Source: JAXMCI01 sp046349435
GTDB taxonomy: Bacteria; Pseudomonadota; Alphaproteobacteria; Dongiales; Dongiaceae
Length of the DNA stretch: 64,000 nucleotides
Assembly (NCBI GenBank): GCA_046349435.1
Contig: JAXMCI010000016.1
Span: 62,001-126,000 of the forward strand
Direction: 5' to 3'
Numbering within the stretch: the first letter of the stretch is position 1; each line of letters opens with the position of its first letter. Positions 1-9,957 of this stretch are shown here, one piece after another. Made by a program: the position numbers and the translations under genes. A model generated the notes under the pieces. It saw nothing but the letters and a program-made list of their open reading frames with translations. It did not search any database and was not told the DNA's origin.

Positions 1-348
1 ATCGTGCGCAGCGCCATCGAGGCGGTGCCCAAGGGCCAGCGGGAGGCCGCCCGATCCCTCGGGCTGCGCCCGCTGCGCATCCTCGTCCTGATCATCCTGC
101 CGCAGGCGCTGCGCATCATCGTGCCGCAGCTGACCAGCCAGTACCTCAACATCATCAAGAGCAGCACGCTCGGCGCGGCGGTGGCCTATCCCGACCTCTT
201 CCAGATCTTCGCCGGCACGGTGATGAACCAGTCGGGCAAGGAGGTCGAGACCATCGTCATCGTGATGGCGGTGTTCCTCACCATCAACCTGCTCTTCTCG
301 GCCTTCATGAACTGGTACAACCGGCGCGTCGCGCTGGTGGGGCACTGA
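1..348 (+). CDS. aapQ: Amino-acid ABC transporter permease, C-terminal part (AapQ-like)
   Basis: This is the last ~115 residues of an inner-membrane permease of the polar/general amino-acid ABC family (HisM/AapQ type); the gene starts before the window. It carries the cytoplasmic EAA loop (EAARSLGLRPLRILVLIILPQALR), which docks on the ATPase subunit, and then membrane segments ending in NRRVALVGH. The partner permease gene aapM follows 40 bp downstream on the same strand, as in aapJQMP operons. The family assignment is firm. The Q position rests on the order upstream of an aapM-type gene. Confidence 0.85.
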   Translation: MVRSAIEAVPKGQREAARSLGLRPLRILVLIILPQALRIIVPQLTSQYLNIIKSSTLGAAVAYPDLFQIFAGTVMNQSGKEVETIVIVMAVFLTINLLFSAFMNWYNRRVALVGH

Positions 349-388
349 GCTTGCACGGCCCCCGCCAGGCCGGCCCGGCGCTCTCGCC

Positions 389-1534
389 ATGACGGTTGAG
401 GCGCCTTCGCAGACGCCGACCCCGACCTCGCCCTCGCAGGGCGGCGGCCTCGGCGAGCTGATGCAGGAGCGGCGCGGCGGGCTGGCGCGGGCGGCCGGCT
501 GGCTGCGGCGCAACCTCTTCAGCACGCCGGCCAACAGCCTCCTGACGCTGCTGGTCCTGGGATTGCTGTGGCTGATCGTGCCGCCCTTCTGGGACTGGGC
601 GGTCGCCAGCGCCACGATCTCCGGCGACAGCCGCGCCGCCTGCACCGGCGGCGGCGCCTGCTGGACCTTCATCAAGCTGCGCCTGCACACCTTCGCCTGG
701 GGGCACTACCCCCCGCAGGAGCTGTGGCGGCTGGCCGCCGTGGTGGTGCTGCTGATCGCCTTCGCGGTGCCGGTGATGCGGGAGGGCACGCGGCACCGCG
801 GCTGGTTCGTCGCCGCGCTGCTGTTCGTCTTCCCGCTGCTCGCCGGCATCCTGCTGGTCGGCGGCGTGCCCGGCCTGCCCTTCGTCGACACCACCGAGTG
901 GGGCGGGCTGATGCTCGACCTCGTCGTCTCCTTCGTCACCGTCGCGGGCGCGCTGCCGCTCGGCATCCTGCTGGCCTTCGGCCGGCGCTCGCAGCTGCCG
1001 GTGATCCGGATCATGTCGATCGCCTTCATCGAGCTGTGGCGCGGCGTGCCGCTGCTCACCGTGCTGTTCATGTCCGCCGTCATGGTGCCGCTGTTCCTGC
1101 CCGAGGGGATCAGCGTCGACCGGCTGGTCCGGGCGATGGTCGCCTTCACCCTGTTCAACGCGGCCTACATGGCCGAGACGGTGCGCGGCGGCCTGCAGGG
1201 CGTCCCGGAGGGCCAGGAGGAGGCCGCCTATTCGATGGGGCTCCGCTGGTGGCAGGTGCAGGCCTTCGTGACCCTGCCGCAGGCGCTGCGCATCGTCGTC
1301 CCGGGCATCGTCAACAACATCGTCGACCTGTTCAAGGACACCTCGCTGGTCACCATCATCGGGCTGGTCGACCTGCTCGGCGCCGTCAACCTGGCGCTCA
1401 AGGATCCCGCCTGGCTCGGCATGGCCAGGGAGGGCTACGTCTTCACCGCCATGGTGTTCTTCGTGTGCTGCTTCGCGATGTCGAGCTACGGCCGCCGCTT
1501 CGAGCGCCGGCTCAACCGGCATCGCACGGGGGTG
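389..1534 (+). CDS. aapM: Amino-acid ABC transporter permease (AapM-like)
   Basis: This is the second permease of the general L-amino-acid ABC transporter, about 380 residues and the usual AapM length. It starts at ATG 389, has a hydrophobic segment near residues 50-70, a periplasmic stretch with GGGACWTFIK, further membrane helices, and the EAA loop (EEAAYSMGLRWWQVQAFVTLPQALR) near residues 285-305. As written the frame has no stop after the natural end (RRLNRHRTG) and runs on to 2917 through the next gene. Removing one G from the five-G run at 1528-1532 creates TGA exactly where AapM proteins end, so I place the end there. The ATPase gene aapP, which normally follows, is absent. Confidence 0.82.
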
Positions 1535-2670
1535 AGGCCGCGGCTCGCCGAGCGCCTCGTCGCGCTCTGCGAAGCGAGCGGCGCGCGCGCGCCGTGTCGG
1601 CGGCGATGGTGCGAAGGCGGCACGCTCGTCGAGCGCTGGGCGGCCGGACAGGTCGGCGACGGACCTGATGCAGCGAGCGTCGATGCGACGTCCCTTCCTC
1701 GTCGCCTCGCTCACCAAGCCGGTCGTCGCGGCGGCGTTCATGCGGCTGGTCGAGGATGGCGAGATCGCGCTCGGCACGCCAGTCGTCCAGGTGCTGCCGC
1801 AATTCGCCGGCGACGGGCGGGACGCGATCGAGGTGAGGCACCTGCTGACGCACAACTCCGGCCTGCCCGACATGGTCGCCGAGAATGTGGCGCTGCGCGA
1901 GCGACAGGCGGGTCTGGACGAATACTTCGCCTGCCTCTCTGCAGAGCGCCGCTGCTCTACGCGCCGGGGCACAGCGTCGGGTACCAGAGCATGGGCTTTC
2001 TGGTCCTCGCCATGCTGGCCGAGCGGATCGCCGGCGAGCCGTTCCGGCGCTTCGTCGCGCGCGAGCTGCTCGCGCCGGCCGGCATGGCGCGCTCGGGCTC
2101 GGGGCCGATGCGTTCGTCGCCGCGGCGCCTTACGTGCAGGTCGAGCTGCCGGAAGGAGCAGCGGAGCGTCGCCTGGCACTGGAACTCGCGCTACTGGCGG
2201 ACCCTGGGCAGCACCAGGGGCGGGCTGGTGGCGGCGGCCGACGACTTGGGAGCGTTCCTCTGCCTGTTCCTCGATGAGGGAGGGCGCCCGGCCGGGCGGC
2301 AGGTGCTGTCGCCGGCGACGGTGGCAGCTATGTGCCGCGACCACATCGGGCGCAGGGGTGGCCGGAGCGGCCGGCGCTGGGGCTGGGCTGGCTGGTGCGG
2401 GGGAGCCCGGGCGCGGCGGCGCGGTGGCGACGCAGAGCCCGCCGGCGGGCGACCCGACCCGCGTCACGACGGCGGCGGACTACGTCTTCGACCGCGCCTT
2501 CTTCGGCGACCTGATGTCGGCCGCGGCGGTCGGCCATGCCGGCGCCACCGGCTGCGCCATGTGGGCGGATCCGCGAGCGCGGTCGGCGAGGTGGTGCTGA
2601 CCAGCGCGCCGGCGACGCGGCCTCGGGCGCGCTGCCGCTGCTCGCGAACCTGGTGGCGGCGCAGGCCTGA
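1532..2670 (+). pseudogene. Serine hydrolase (beta-lactamase/class C-like), frame-broken
   Basis: A beta-lactamase-fold serine hydrolase can be pieced together from three frames. The first ~45 residues share the aapM frame. The SxxK nucleophile motif (ASLTK) and LLTHNSGLPD follow in another frame up to ~1950. YAPGHSVGYQSMGFLVLAMLAERIAG and the later WRTLGSTRGGLVAAADDLGAF return to the aapM frame, with a short third-frame piece near 2110-2160. Pieces near 2350-2600 give LGLGWLVRG and VFDRAFFGDLM, and the end reads LPLLANLVAAQA-stop at 2668-2670. The family's YxN motif reads YQS here. It needs at least five one-base corrections, so either decay or sequence error. Members act as esterases, peptidases or penicillin-binding enzymes; the substrate is unknown. 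Confidence 0.7.
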
Positions 2671-2699
2671 GCGTCGGGCGCACGCAGCCATCGCGCCGG

Positions 2700-2850
2700 C
2701 CTCATCCTGCGACAGGCTGCGAGGTCGGCACGGCCGTGCCGACCTCGTCCTTCGACAAGCTCGGGACGAGGTTGAAGGAAGCGGGCACGACATTGAGGGG
2801 CCTCATCCTGAGCTTGTCGAAGGATGGGGCTCGCGCGATGTGCCGGCCTG
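2700..2850. repeat. Intergenic palindromic repeat cluster
   Basis: This non-coding stretch holds a perfect 26-bp palindrome (2721-2746) built on GGTCGGCACGGCCGTGCC, then several copies of a TCCTTCGACAAGCT-type element and its inverse (GAGCTTGTCGAAGGATGG at 2810-2827). The same two words recur at 26418-26434 and 26469-26486, so this is a dispersed REP-like family. It lies between two genes that converge, where such palindromes often act as transcript ends. Confidence 0.7.
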
Positions 2851-2887
2851 CATTTTCTTCCCTCGTCACGGAGAGGCCGTGCGCCAG

Positions 2888-3646
2888 CTACAGCGTCGTC
2901 AGCCGCCATCGACGTAGAGGTCTGGCCGGTGATGTAGGAGGCGTGCGGCGGGCGAGGAAGACGACCGCCGAGGCGACCTCCTCCGGTGTGCCGAAGCGGC
3001 GCATCGGGGTGCGCCCGGACACCGCGGCGACGAAGGCGGGGTCCTGGCGCGTGGTGCGGTTCATCTCGGTGGCGATGTAGCCGGGGTGACCGTGTTGACG
3101 CGCACGCCGTGCGGCGCCCAGTCGGCGGCGAGCGCGGTGACCCGGCGCTAGCGCCGCCTTGGTCGCAGCATGGCGGGCTGCGCGGCGATCAGCGCGCTGG
3201 CGCCGCGGGTCAGGCGATGTTGACGATGCTGCCGCGGCCGCGCGCCAGCATGGCGCGGCCGGCCAGCCGGCTGAGCCGGAAAGGCAACGTCGAGGTTGAC
3301 CCGCAGCAGCGCCTGCCAGGCGGCGAAGTCGTCCGACGGGGCGGCCGGCTCGGCGGGCGCGATGCCGGCGTTGTTGACCAGGATGCCGAGCGCGCCCCAG
3401 CGGGCGAGCGCGGCCTCGACGGGCGCCGCCAGCGCCGCCGCGTCGGCGAGGTCGGCGGCGCAGAAGGCGGCCTGGCCGCCCGCCGCCGCGATCTCGCCGG
3501 CGACGGCGCGAGGTCGGGCCGGCTGCGGCGGCCAGCATCACCGCGGCGCCGGCGGCGGCAGGCGCCAGCGCGGTCACCCGGCCGATGCCGCGGCTGGCGC
3601 CGGTGACCAGCGCGACCTCGCCGGAGAGGTCGAAGGCGAGCGCCAT
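2888..3646 (-). pseudogene. SDR-family oxidoreductase, frame-broken
   Basis: This is a short-chain dehydrogenase of about 250 residues. It starts at the ATG at 3646 (MALAFDLSGEVALVTGASRG), giving the NAD(P)-binding GASRGIG loop near residues 16-22. The start overlaps the stop of the upstream permease by one base, showing translational coupling. GYIATEM and MRRFGTPEEVASAVVFLA lie near the C terminus, and the end reads LTTL-stop. Between these, and again around 2900-2950, the frame must change several times, so the catalytic YxxxK region is scrambled. As the last gene of the sugar-type ABC cluster it probably oxidises or reduces the imported substrate (inference). Confidence 0.7.
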
Positions 3647-4498
3647 CACTCGCGGACCGCGCCGAGGCTGAGGCCGCGCACGATCTGCCGCTGCAGGGCG
3701 AAGACCACCACCAGCATCGGCAGCAGGGTGATGATCGAGCCGGCGGCGATCTCGCCCCATGGGATGTCGTCGGGCTGCACCATGCCGATCACCGCGACCG
3801 GCACGGTCTTAGCGTCGACCTCGGTCAGCATCAGCGCCAGCACCAGCTCGTTCCAGGCGAAGACGAAGGTGAAGATCGCCACCACCGCCAGCGCGGCGCG
3901 CAGGATCGGCAGGTGGACGCGGCAGAGGATCTGCCAGTGGCTGCAGCCGTCGATCATCGCCGCGTCGTCGAGCTCGCGCGGCAGGTCGCGGAAGAAGCCG
4001 ACCAGCATCCAGATCGCGAAGGGCAGCGAGAAGGAGAGATAGGCGCCGACCAGCCGGAGCAGCGTGTCGAGCAGGTCGAGCGCGTGCAGGATGAAGTAGA
4101 CCGGCACGACGATCGCCAAGGTCGGCAGCATGCGCAGCGACAGCACAGAACAGCACGCGGTCGCGCCCAGGAAAGGGAATGCGGGCCAGCGGATAGGCGG
4201 CGATGACGCCGATGCCGACGGCGAGCAGCGTGGTGAGGCCGGCGGTCTCGACGCTGTTGATCAGGCCGTCGGTGAACTCCTGGCGCGACAGCACCGCGAG
4301 ATAGTTGTCGAAGGTCGGCGCGAAGCCGAACAGCGGGATGCGGCTGAAGATGTCGGGCCGGGTCTTGAGCGAGGTCAGCAGGATCCAGAGCAGCGGGAAC
4401 AGCCAGGCGGCGACCACGGCGACCGCGACCACCGCGTGCAGCAGGCGCTTCGCGCCGCCGGCGCAGCGCCACCGCCGCAAGCCCAGGACCGCGGTCAC
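3646..4498 (-). pseudogene. Carbohydrate ABC transporter permease (MalG-like), frame-broken
   Basis: This is the second permease of a CUT1-type sugar importer, about 280 residues. The N-terminal part from a GTG at 4498 reads through LFPLLWILLTSLKTRPDIF and NSVETAGLTTLLAVGIGVIAAYPLAR in one frame. From about 4146 the protein continues in another frame with MLSLRMLPTLAIVVPVYF and the EAA loop (ELDDAAMIDGCSHWQILCRVHLPIL), ending at the stop overlapping the SDR start. A single shift near 4150 separates the halves. Its GTG overlaps the stop of the first permease (GTGA), so the genes are translationally coupled. The ATPase subunit is not in the cluster. Confidence 0.78.
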
Positions 4499-5427
4499 GA
4501 CGCCGCCGTCCGCCGCAGCGCGGCGCTGAGGGCGACGACGCGAGTTGATGATGACCAGCACCAGCGCCACGGCGCAGGCGGTTCCCATCTGGTAGCTGCC
4601 GAAGCCCTGCTTCCAGATCATGATCGGCAGCGTGTAGGTCGAGACGCCCGGGCCGCCGTCGGTCATCACGTAGATCAGGTCGAAGCCCTTGAGGTCGTCG
4701 ATGGCGAGCAGCAGCGCCACCACGGCGATCACCGGCCAGAGCAGCGGCAGCATGATGCGCCGGCCGATCGCCCAGGCGCCGGCGCCGTCGATCATCGCCA
4801 CCCTCGATGATCTCCGGCGAGATGCTCTTCGAAGCCCGGCGACGAAGACCAGGAAGGCGAAAGGGGTCCATTCCCAGACGGTGGCGACCATCACCCCGCC
4901 AGCATCGCGGTGTCGACGTTGGAGAGCCACGGCACCACCGGCAGGCCGAGCGAAGCTGCGAGGTACTGCACGATGCCGATGTTCGGGTCGTACATGTAGA
5001 ACCACATCAGCGCGACCACCGCCGGGGTCAGCAGCACCGGCACGACGAGCAGGCTGCGCAGCGCCGAAGCCGCGGCGGTCGTGATGCAGCAGCAGGGCCA
5101 GCAGGTAGCCGAGCAGCAGCAGCTGCAGCGCGAGGCTGCCGGCGGCGTGACCAGCGTGCGCAGCACGGCGCCGCCGAAGAGCGGCATGCTGAACAGCGCC
5201 GCAGTTGCCGAGCCCGACGAACTCCGACTTCTCCGGCGCGAACAGCCAGTAGCTGCGGAGCGACGTCCACAGCGCGAAGACCAGCGGATAGACGGTGACG
5301 AGCAGCAGGAAGACGACGGGACCGACCAGGAACTTGAAGGCGACCGCCGAATTGCGGTCCCGTCGCCGAGACGAACGCCCCGAGCCGGGCGCAGCAGCGC
5401 CGGCGCGGTCATCGAGGCGTCCGGCAT
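4495..5427 (-). pseudogene. Carbohydrate ABC transporter permease (MalF-like), frame-broken
   Basis: This is the first permease of the CUT1 importer, about 305 residues. MPDASMTAPALL begins at 5427. The frame then changes to give FKFLVGPVVFLLLVTVYPLVFALWTSLRSY, changes again near 5040-5200 to give LLVVPVLLTPAVVALMWFYMY, and again near 4800-4900 before the EAA-type loop (VAMIDGAGAWAIGRRIMLPLLWPV) and LIYVMTDGGPGVSTYTLPI. The end is recovered in a further frame as VVALSAALRRTAAS-stop at 4495-4497, inside the GTG start of the next permease. At least four one-base changes are needed, but the conserved blocks are all present and in order, so family and role are secure. Confidence 0.72.
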
Positions 5428-6802
5428 GGGCGGCCGCAGGGTCGCCGGAGCGCTTCAGCACGGCGGTGCAGTCTTCCTCGGCCTGCTTCCGGCGCGTCGG
5501 TGACCGACCTGGCCGGTCATCACCAGCGACACCTGGGTGCCGAGCGCCTCGTAGAAGCCCGACTGGTCGCGCGGCCAGCCCGGCTGGTAGACGCCGTTGG
5601 GCAGGCCCTCGGCAGGCGCGCCGAACAGCGGCGCGGTGGAGGCAAACTCCTTCAGCGCGTCGACCCGGGCGAGCTGGCCGCTCGCCTCGACATAGGCCTT
5701 CATGTTGTCCTTCGCCGTGAAGTACTGGATGAACTTCCAGGCGGGCGATCGCCCTGGCGCGAGGGTCTTCCGGGATGACGAAGCCGAAGCCGCCCATCAG
5801 GGCGAGTTCTTGGCGTTCGGCCCGCTGCCGCGCGGCACCACGATGGCCTTGGTCACGTCGGCGTACTTGTTCAGCTTGGGGTTGGTGAAGGCGTTGTTGC
5901 CCCCAGGCATTGGGCGAGTAGACGGCGACGCCGGAGGCCATCGCGTTGATTGTCTCGTTGTCGGCCGAGTTGACCGTGCTGGGGTCGGCGAACTTCATCA
6001 GCTTCTCGATGGTCGAGAGCGCCGCCTCGGCCTCCGGCGTGGTCAGGGTCGGCGCGTTGTTCTTGGCCAGCCAGTTGCCGCCGTAGCTGAACAGCACCTG
6101 CCCGAACAGGGTCGAGGAATAGATGCCGCGCACGCTTGCCGTTGGTGGTGAAGCCGTACTGCTTGCCGGCCGCAGTGTCGACGGTGAGCTCCTTGGCGAC
6201 CGCCAGCGCCTCGTCCCAGGTCGCCGGCGGGGCCTTGATGCGGCCTTCTCGAAGACGTCGGTGCGGTAGAACCCGAGCTGCGTGTTGCCGTCATTGGCGA
6301 TGCCGTAGGTGGTGCCGCCGCCCAGCTGGTTGCCGTCGAACTGGTAGAGGCCGCGCACGGCGCCGGCGGCACCGGGCCTCGTAGTCCTGGCGGTAGGCGG
6401 CGTCCTTCTTCGGGTAGTCGTCGAGCAGCGTCAGCTTGTCGGCGATCTGCGCCAGGATGCCGTAGTCGAGGTCGATCAGGTCGTATTCCTTCGACCCGGT
6501 GCCGAGCGCGTTGAGGATGCGCGCATAGCCCTGCGAGATCGGGAAGGTGATGATCTTGGCCTTGACCCCCGAGGCCTTGGAGAAGGCGGGCGCCATCGCC
6601 TCCTGCACCGCCCCCCAGCGCTGGCCGCTGTAGGTCAGGCTGGTCACCGATTCCGCGGCCTGGGCCTGCCGGCTGCCGGCGCCGAGCGCCAGGCCGGCGG
6701 CGCCGGCCAGCGACGACAGCAGCATGCGGCGGCGCGACAGCGTGCGCTCGAGATCAGGATCCTGAGCTCCGGTCCGTCCCCACGTTCGACATTGCTCGAC
6801 AT
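5428..6802 (-). pseudogene. Extracellular solute-binding protein of a sugar ABC transporter, frame-broken
   Basis: This is a family 1-type solute-binding protein of about 450 residues. The start at 6802 (MSSNVERGDG) leads to a twin-arginine-like signal (SRRRMLLSSLAGAAGLALGAG), which suggests Tat export. The mature part begins TSLTYSGQRWGAVQEAM and continues to LDLDYGILAQIADKLTLLDDYP. Other frames supply GLYQFDGNQLGGGTTYGIAND, LFGQVLFSYGGNWLAKN and GLPNGVYQPGWPRDQSGFYEALG. Shifts fall near 6370, 6240, 6130, 5910, 5770 and 5500. The exact 3' end is uncertain and probably abuts the permease start. It is the substrate receptor of the permeases downstream; the ligand cannot be inferred. Confidence 0.7.
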
Positions 6803-6898
6803 CTGATGCCCTCCTGTTGCAGTCAGCACTTCCAGAACGAACAGCAATCTCCCGGCCGGCGGGGCGCCGATGCAGATCGCGTGCGGGCCGCCCTCCCC

Positions 6899-8255
6899 TC
6901 AGCCGAGCTCGGGCGGCGGCGGCGATGCTCTCGCCCAGCAGCCGCGTCATCAGGTCGATGTCCTCCGCCGTCACCGTCAGCGGCGGCGCGGAAGGCGAGC
7001 GAAGTCGTTGCCGCAGCGCAGCAGCAGGCCCGCGCGCGCCGGGCGTGCCGCTCGATCGCCTTGCCCGGCGCACATGAATCCGGGAAGCGGGCGGCCGTCA
7101 GCGTGGACCAGCTCGAGGCCCTGCAGCAGGCCGGCGCCGCGGACGTCCCCGATGATCGGCAGGCGCTCGGCCAGCTCGACCAGGCGGCGGCGCGGCCGCC
7201 TCGCCCTGGCGCTTGGCGTTGCCGACCACGTCGCGCTCGATGAACTCGTTCAGCACCGCGACGCCGGCAGCGCAGGCGACCAGGTTGCCGCCATAGGTGT
7301 GGCCGTGGTGGAACTGGACGAACTCGCTCTCCTCGCCGTAGAAGGCGGCCGCCGCAGCTGTCGCGGATCAGGATGGCGGCGAGCGGCGCGTAGCCGCCGC
7401 TCATCCCCTTGCGCAGCAGGTGATGTCGGGCGCCGCGCCGAAATACTCGGACGCGAACATGGTGCCGAGCCGGCCGAAGCCGGTGATGATCTCGTCGTAG
7501 ATCAGCACGACGTTGTGGCGGTCACAGATCTGGCGCAGCCGCTGGAGGTAGTCGGGCGGCGGCACGACGAAGCCGGCGGAGGAGATCGAGACCGGCTCGA
7601 CGATCACCGCCGCCACCGTCTCCGGCGCCTCCGCCTCGATGGTCTTCTCGATCAGCTCGACGCAGGTCCGGCCGCAGCCGGGATAGGTCTGGTCGAAGGG
7701 GCAGCGGCCGTAGCAGTAGGGCGGGTGGACGTGGATGAATCCGACGCCGAGCGGCTCGTAGACCGCCTTGCGCTCGCGCCCGCCGCCGGCCGACAGCGCC
7801 CCCATGGTGCCGCCGTGATAGGCGCCGTAGCGGCTGATGATCTTGTACTTGCTCAGGTTGCCGGTCTGCTTGTGGTACTGGCGGGCCATCTTCATCGCCG
7901 CCTCGGTCGCCTCCGAGCCGCCGCTCAGCAACGGCCGCCGTCACCCCCTCGAGCAGCTTGAGCAGCAGCTGGAGTCGCTCGAGCGCGGGCGGCGTGGTGC
8001 CGTGCAGCGGCGGCGCGAAGGCGAGCCGCTGCAACTGCTCGGTCATCGCCCGGATCACCGCCGCGTTGCCCTGCCCCAGGCTGGTGACGAAGACGCGGAC
8101 AGCCCGTCGATGAACTCCTGGCCGTCGGCGGTGACCAGCCGGCCGTCGCGCGCCTCGCTGAAGACCAGCGGGTCCTTGGCGAACTCCTGCATCTGCATGA
8201 AGTCGAGGAAGAGCGACGGGATGACGTTGGCGTTGCGCAGGCTCACGGAATACAC
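6899..8255 (-). pseudogene. Class III (omega-type) aminotransferase, frame-broken
   Basis: This is a PLP-dependent class III aminotransferase of about 450 residues, the first gene of the minus-strand cluster. It begins GTG-TAT-TCC-GTG at 8255 (alternative GTG at 8246) with SLRNANVIPSLFLDFMQMQEF. A clean 530-base stretch (7401-7931) carries SGGSEATEAAMKMARQ, YGAYHGGTMGALSAG, VIVEPVSISSAG and the cofactor-binding LIYDEIITGFGR. The Schiff-base lysine is recovered after a shift at ~7415 as LLRKGMSGGYAPLAA. Other shifts lie near 8100, 7930, 7360, 7200, 7080 and 6910; the most likely stop is TGA at 6899-6901. Pairing with an importer suggests amine or omega-amino-acid catabolism (inference). Confidence 0.8.
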
Positions 8256-8452
8256 ACCTTTCGGCCGGCCGCGACGGCGCCACCGGCTCTAGGAGACCCC
8301 CGCGGCGCCGTCGCGCCGCCGCGGTCGCCGGGCAAAGCCCGCCTCGCCGCGCATCACGCACCGTGAATGCTGAATCAAGATCACAGGGCCGGAGGCAACG
8401 CAACAGGCAATGCCGACGCTGCTAGAATGGAGGCCGCGGTCGCTCTGGAGGC
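8256..8452. other. Divergent intergenic region
   Basis: About 200 bp between the divergent aminotransferase and ybjQ-like genes. It should hold the promoters of both transcripts. I see no convincing palindrome or -35/-10 pair. Confidence 0.4.
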
Positions 8453-8779
8453 ATGGTCATGCTGGTCGCCACGACGGAAACCGTTCCCGGCTTTCGCCGG
8501 ACGCAAACATGGGGCAGTGCTTCGGCGTCGTCGTGCGCTCGCGCGGGCTGGGCGGCAACATCCTGGCCTCGCTGCGCACCATCGTCGGCGGCGAGATCCA
8601 CGAATACACGCGGCTGCTCGAGGAAGCGCGCCGGCAGGCGATCGACCGCCTCGTCGCGAACGCGACGGCGATGGGTGCCAACGCCATCTGATGATGCGCT
8701 TCGATTCCGCGGTCAACGAGACGATGTCCGAGATCGTCGCCTACGGCACCGCAGTGGTGCTCGAGCCGGAGGGCAGTGA
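8453..8779 (+). pseudogene. YbjQ/UPF0145-family protein, frame-broken
   Basis: This is a small protein of about 107 residues of the YbjQ (UPF0145, heavy-metal-binding-like) family, whose members form pentameric rings of unknown function. The start is ATG 8453 (MVMLVATTETVPGF). One base too many in the run of four G at 8511-8514 moves the frame to give GVVVRSRGLGGNILASLRTIVGGEIHEYTRLLEEAR, the family's core. A second shift at ~8691 leads to MMRFDSAVNETMSEIVAYGTAVVLEPE, and the original frame returns for the final GGQ-stop. The conserved Gly-rich core and the EIVAYGTAV segment make the family clear. Confidence 0.75.
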
Positions 8780-8798
8780 TGGTGCTCCCGTAGGAGCC

Positions 8799-9081
8799 GT
8801 GCTCGGCCTCGGGCTGGCGATGATCGCCAGCGGCATGATCCGCACTGGTCGCCGGCAGCCACGGCATCGCCCTGCCCTGCCTGGCCTGGGGCGCCGTCGT
8901 GGTCCTCGTCATGATCTGCGAGCGCATCGCCTACAAGCGCGTCGCCGACCGCGCGCCGTCGGGTCCCGGCTGGCAGCGCACCCGCGAACGCTTCATTGAC
9001 GACGCGACCGGCCGGACCGTCACCGTCTACGTGAAGCCGCGAACCGGCGAGCGCGCCTATGTGGCGGAGCCGGGCAGGTAG
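8799..9081 (+). pseudogene. Small membrane protein of unknown function, frame-broken
   Basis: This short reading frame follows the ybjQ-like gene. A candidate GTG at 8799 gives LGLGLAMIASGMI. After one shift near 8845 the frame continues VAGSHGIALPCLAWGAVVVLVMICERIAYK and then a soluble tail (GWQRTRERFIDDATGRTVTVYVKPRTGERAYVAEPG) to the stop at 9079-9081. It would have one or two membrane segments and a basic, beta-rich cytoplasmic tail of ~45 residues. I do not recognise the family. It converges on the next gene with only 11 bp between stops. The start is uncertain. Confidence 0.45.
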
Positions 9082-9092
9082 ACACCGCGCCC

Positions 9093-9859
9093 CTACTCGA
9101 CGCCCACGTCGACCCGAACTAGCAACAGCCCGGCCGCCGTCTCTTGCAGGGTGAGGACCAAGACCAGGCCGGACTCCCCTCACGCGGAACGCCAAGCCGA
9201 ATGTGATCCCCGTCCCGCTGGCCGCCGGCGTCCTGTGCGACAGCCGCCAGGAACAGCTTCCCGCGAGTGTCGCCGGCAGGGTTGGCGATCAGCAGTCGCC
9301 GAAGGCCAGATATGATGGAGTACTTCTCACGTCGGCGGACGAGCCGGTATTGAGGCCATCGGCCGATGATGAGATCGTCCGCCAGAACGAACCGCACGAA
9401 TGAAGACCTCGTCTGGCACGCCGACCACGGCGACGTACGAAGGATCCCCAGGGTTCGGGCAGGGGGCGCCCGAAAGCGCCATGTATGACGCGGACACTCT
9501 CGGATATGGCCATCCCGTTGGCGGGTCCCGGCTCCAGGAACCGCGACGATCGCCCGCCTCGAAGAGCTGATCCAGCCGGTACGCGCACGCGCCGCCGGGA
9601 CCTTCGCGGGCGGTGATGCCGAAACGGCGTTGACCGCGTTCGAGCGGAAATCGCAGATTCCGGCAAATGCGCCCGGCACCGTCCGGAGAGGCCGGCCCAC
9701 CCGCTCGGGCACGGCTGCATCCGTCGGCGCATACCAGCTGCAGGTCGTGCCCCACCAATAGGGGCTGACCCAATTGCGCCAGCTGCGCGCCTCTCCGGCG
9801 GCCCGCAGGTCGGTCGCAAGCAGCATGATCGGCAACAGAACGAAACTCCAGTCGCCCAT
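9093..9859 (-). pseudogene. Secreted protein of unknown function, frame-broken
   Basis: An ATG at 9859 gives MGDWSFVLLPIMLLATDLRA, a likely signal peptide, followed by a Trp/Cys-rich stretch (WRNWVSPYWWGTTCSWYAP). Later pieces come from other frames: RLDQLFEAGDRRG, FLEPGPANGMAISESVRVIHGAFGRPLPEPWG, GVPDEVFIRAVRSG, YSIISGLRRLLIANPAGDTRGKLFLAAVAQDAGG, and a hydrophobic beta-like end LVLVLTLQETAAGLLLVRVDVGVE with a stop at 9093-9095. At least four shifts are needed. No family recognised. The composition suggests an exported or periplasmic protein of ~255 residues. Confidence 0.4.
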
Positions 9860-9957
9860 TGCGATGCAGCCATTCCTGCCCGTCACATCAGAGCGGGCAT
9901 CGGCCCCAGAACCCCCCGGTCCGCGAAACCAGGACGCGCCGGCTGGCGGACCGTCGC

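Noticed and set aside
389..2917. A true AapM-serine hydrolase fusion protein
   Set aside because: The hydrolase motifs SxxK and HNSG lie in another frame, so the 842-codon frame is not a real fusion; one extra G explains the missing stop.
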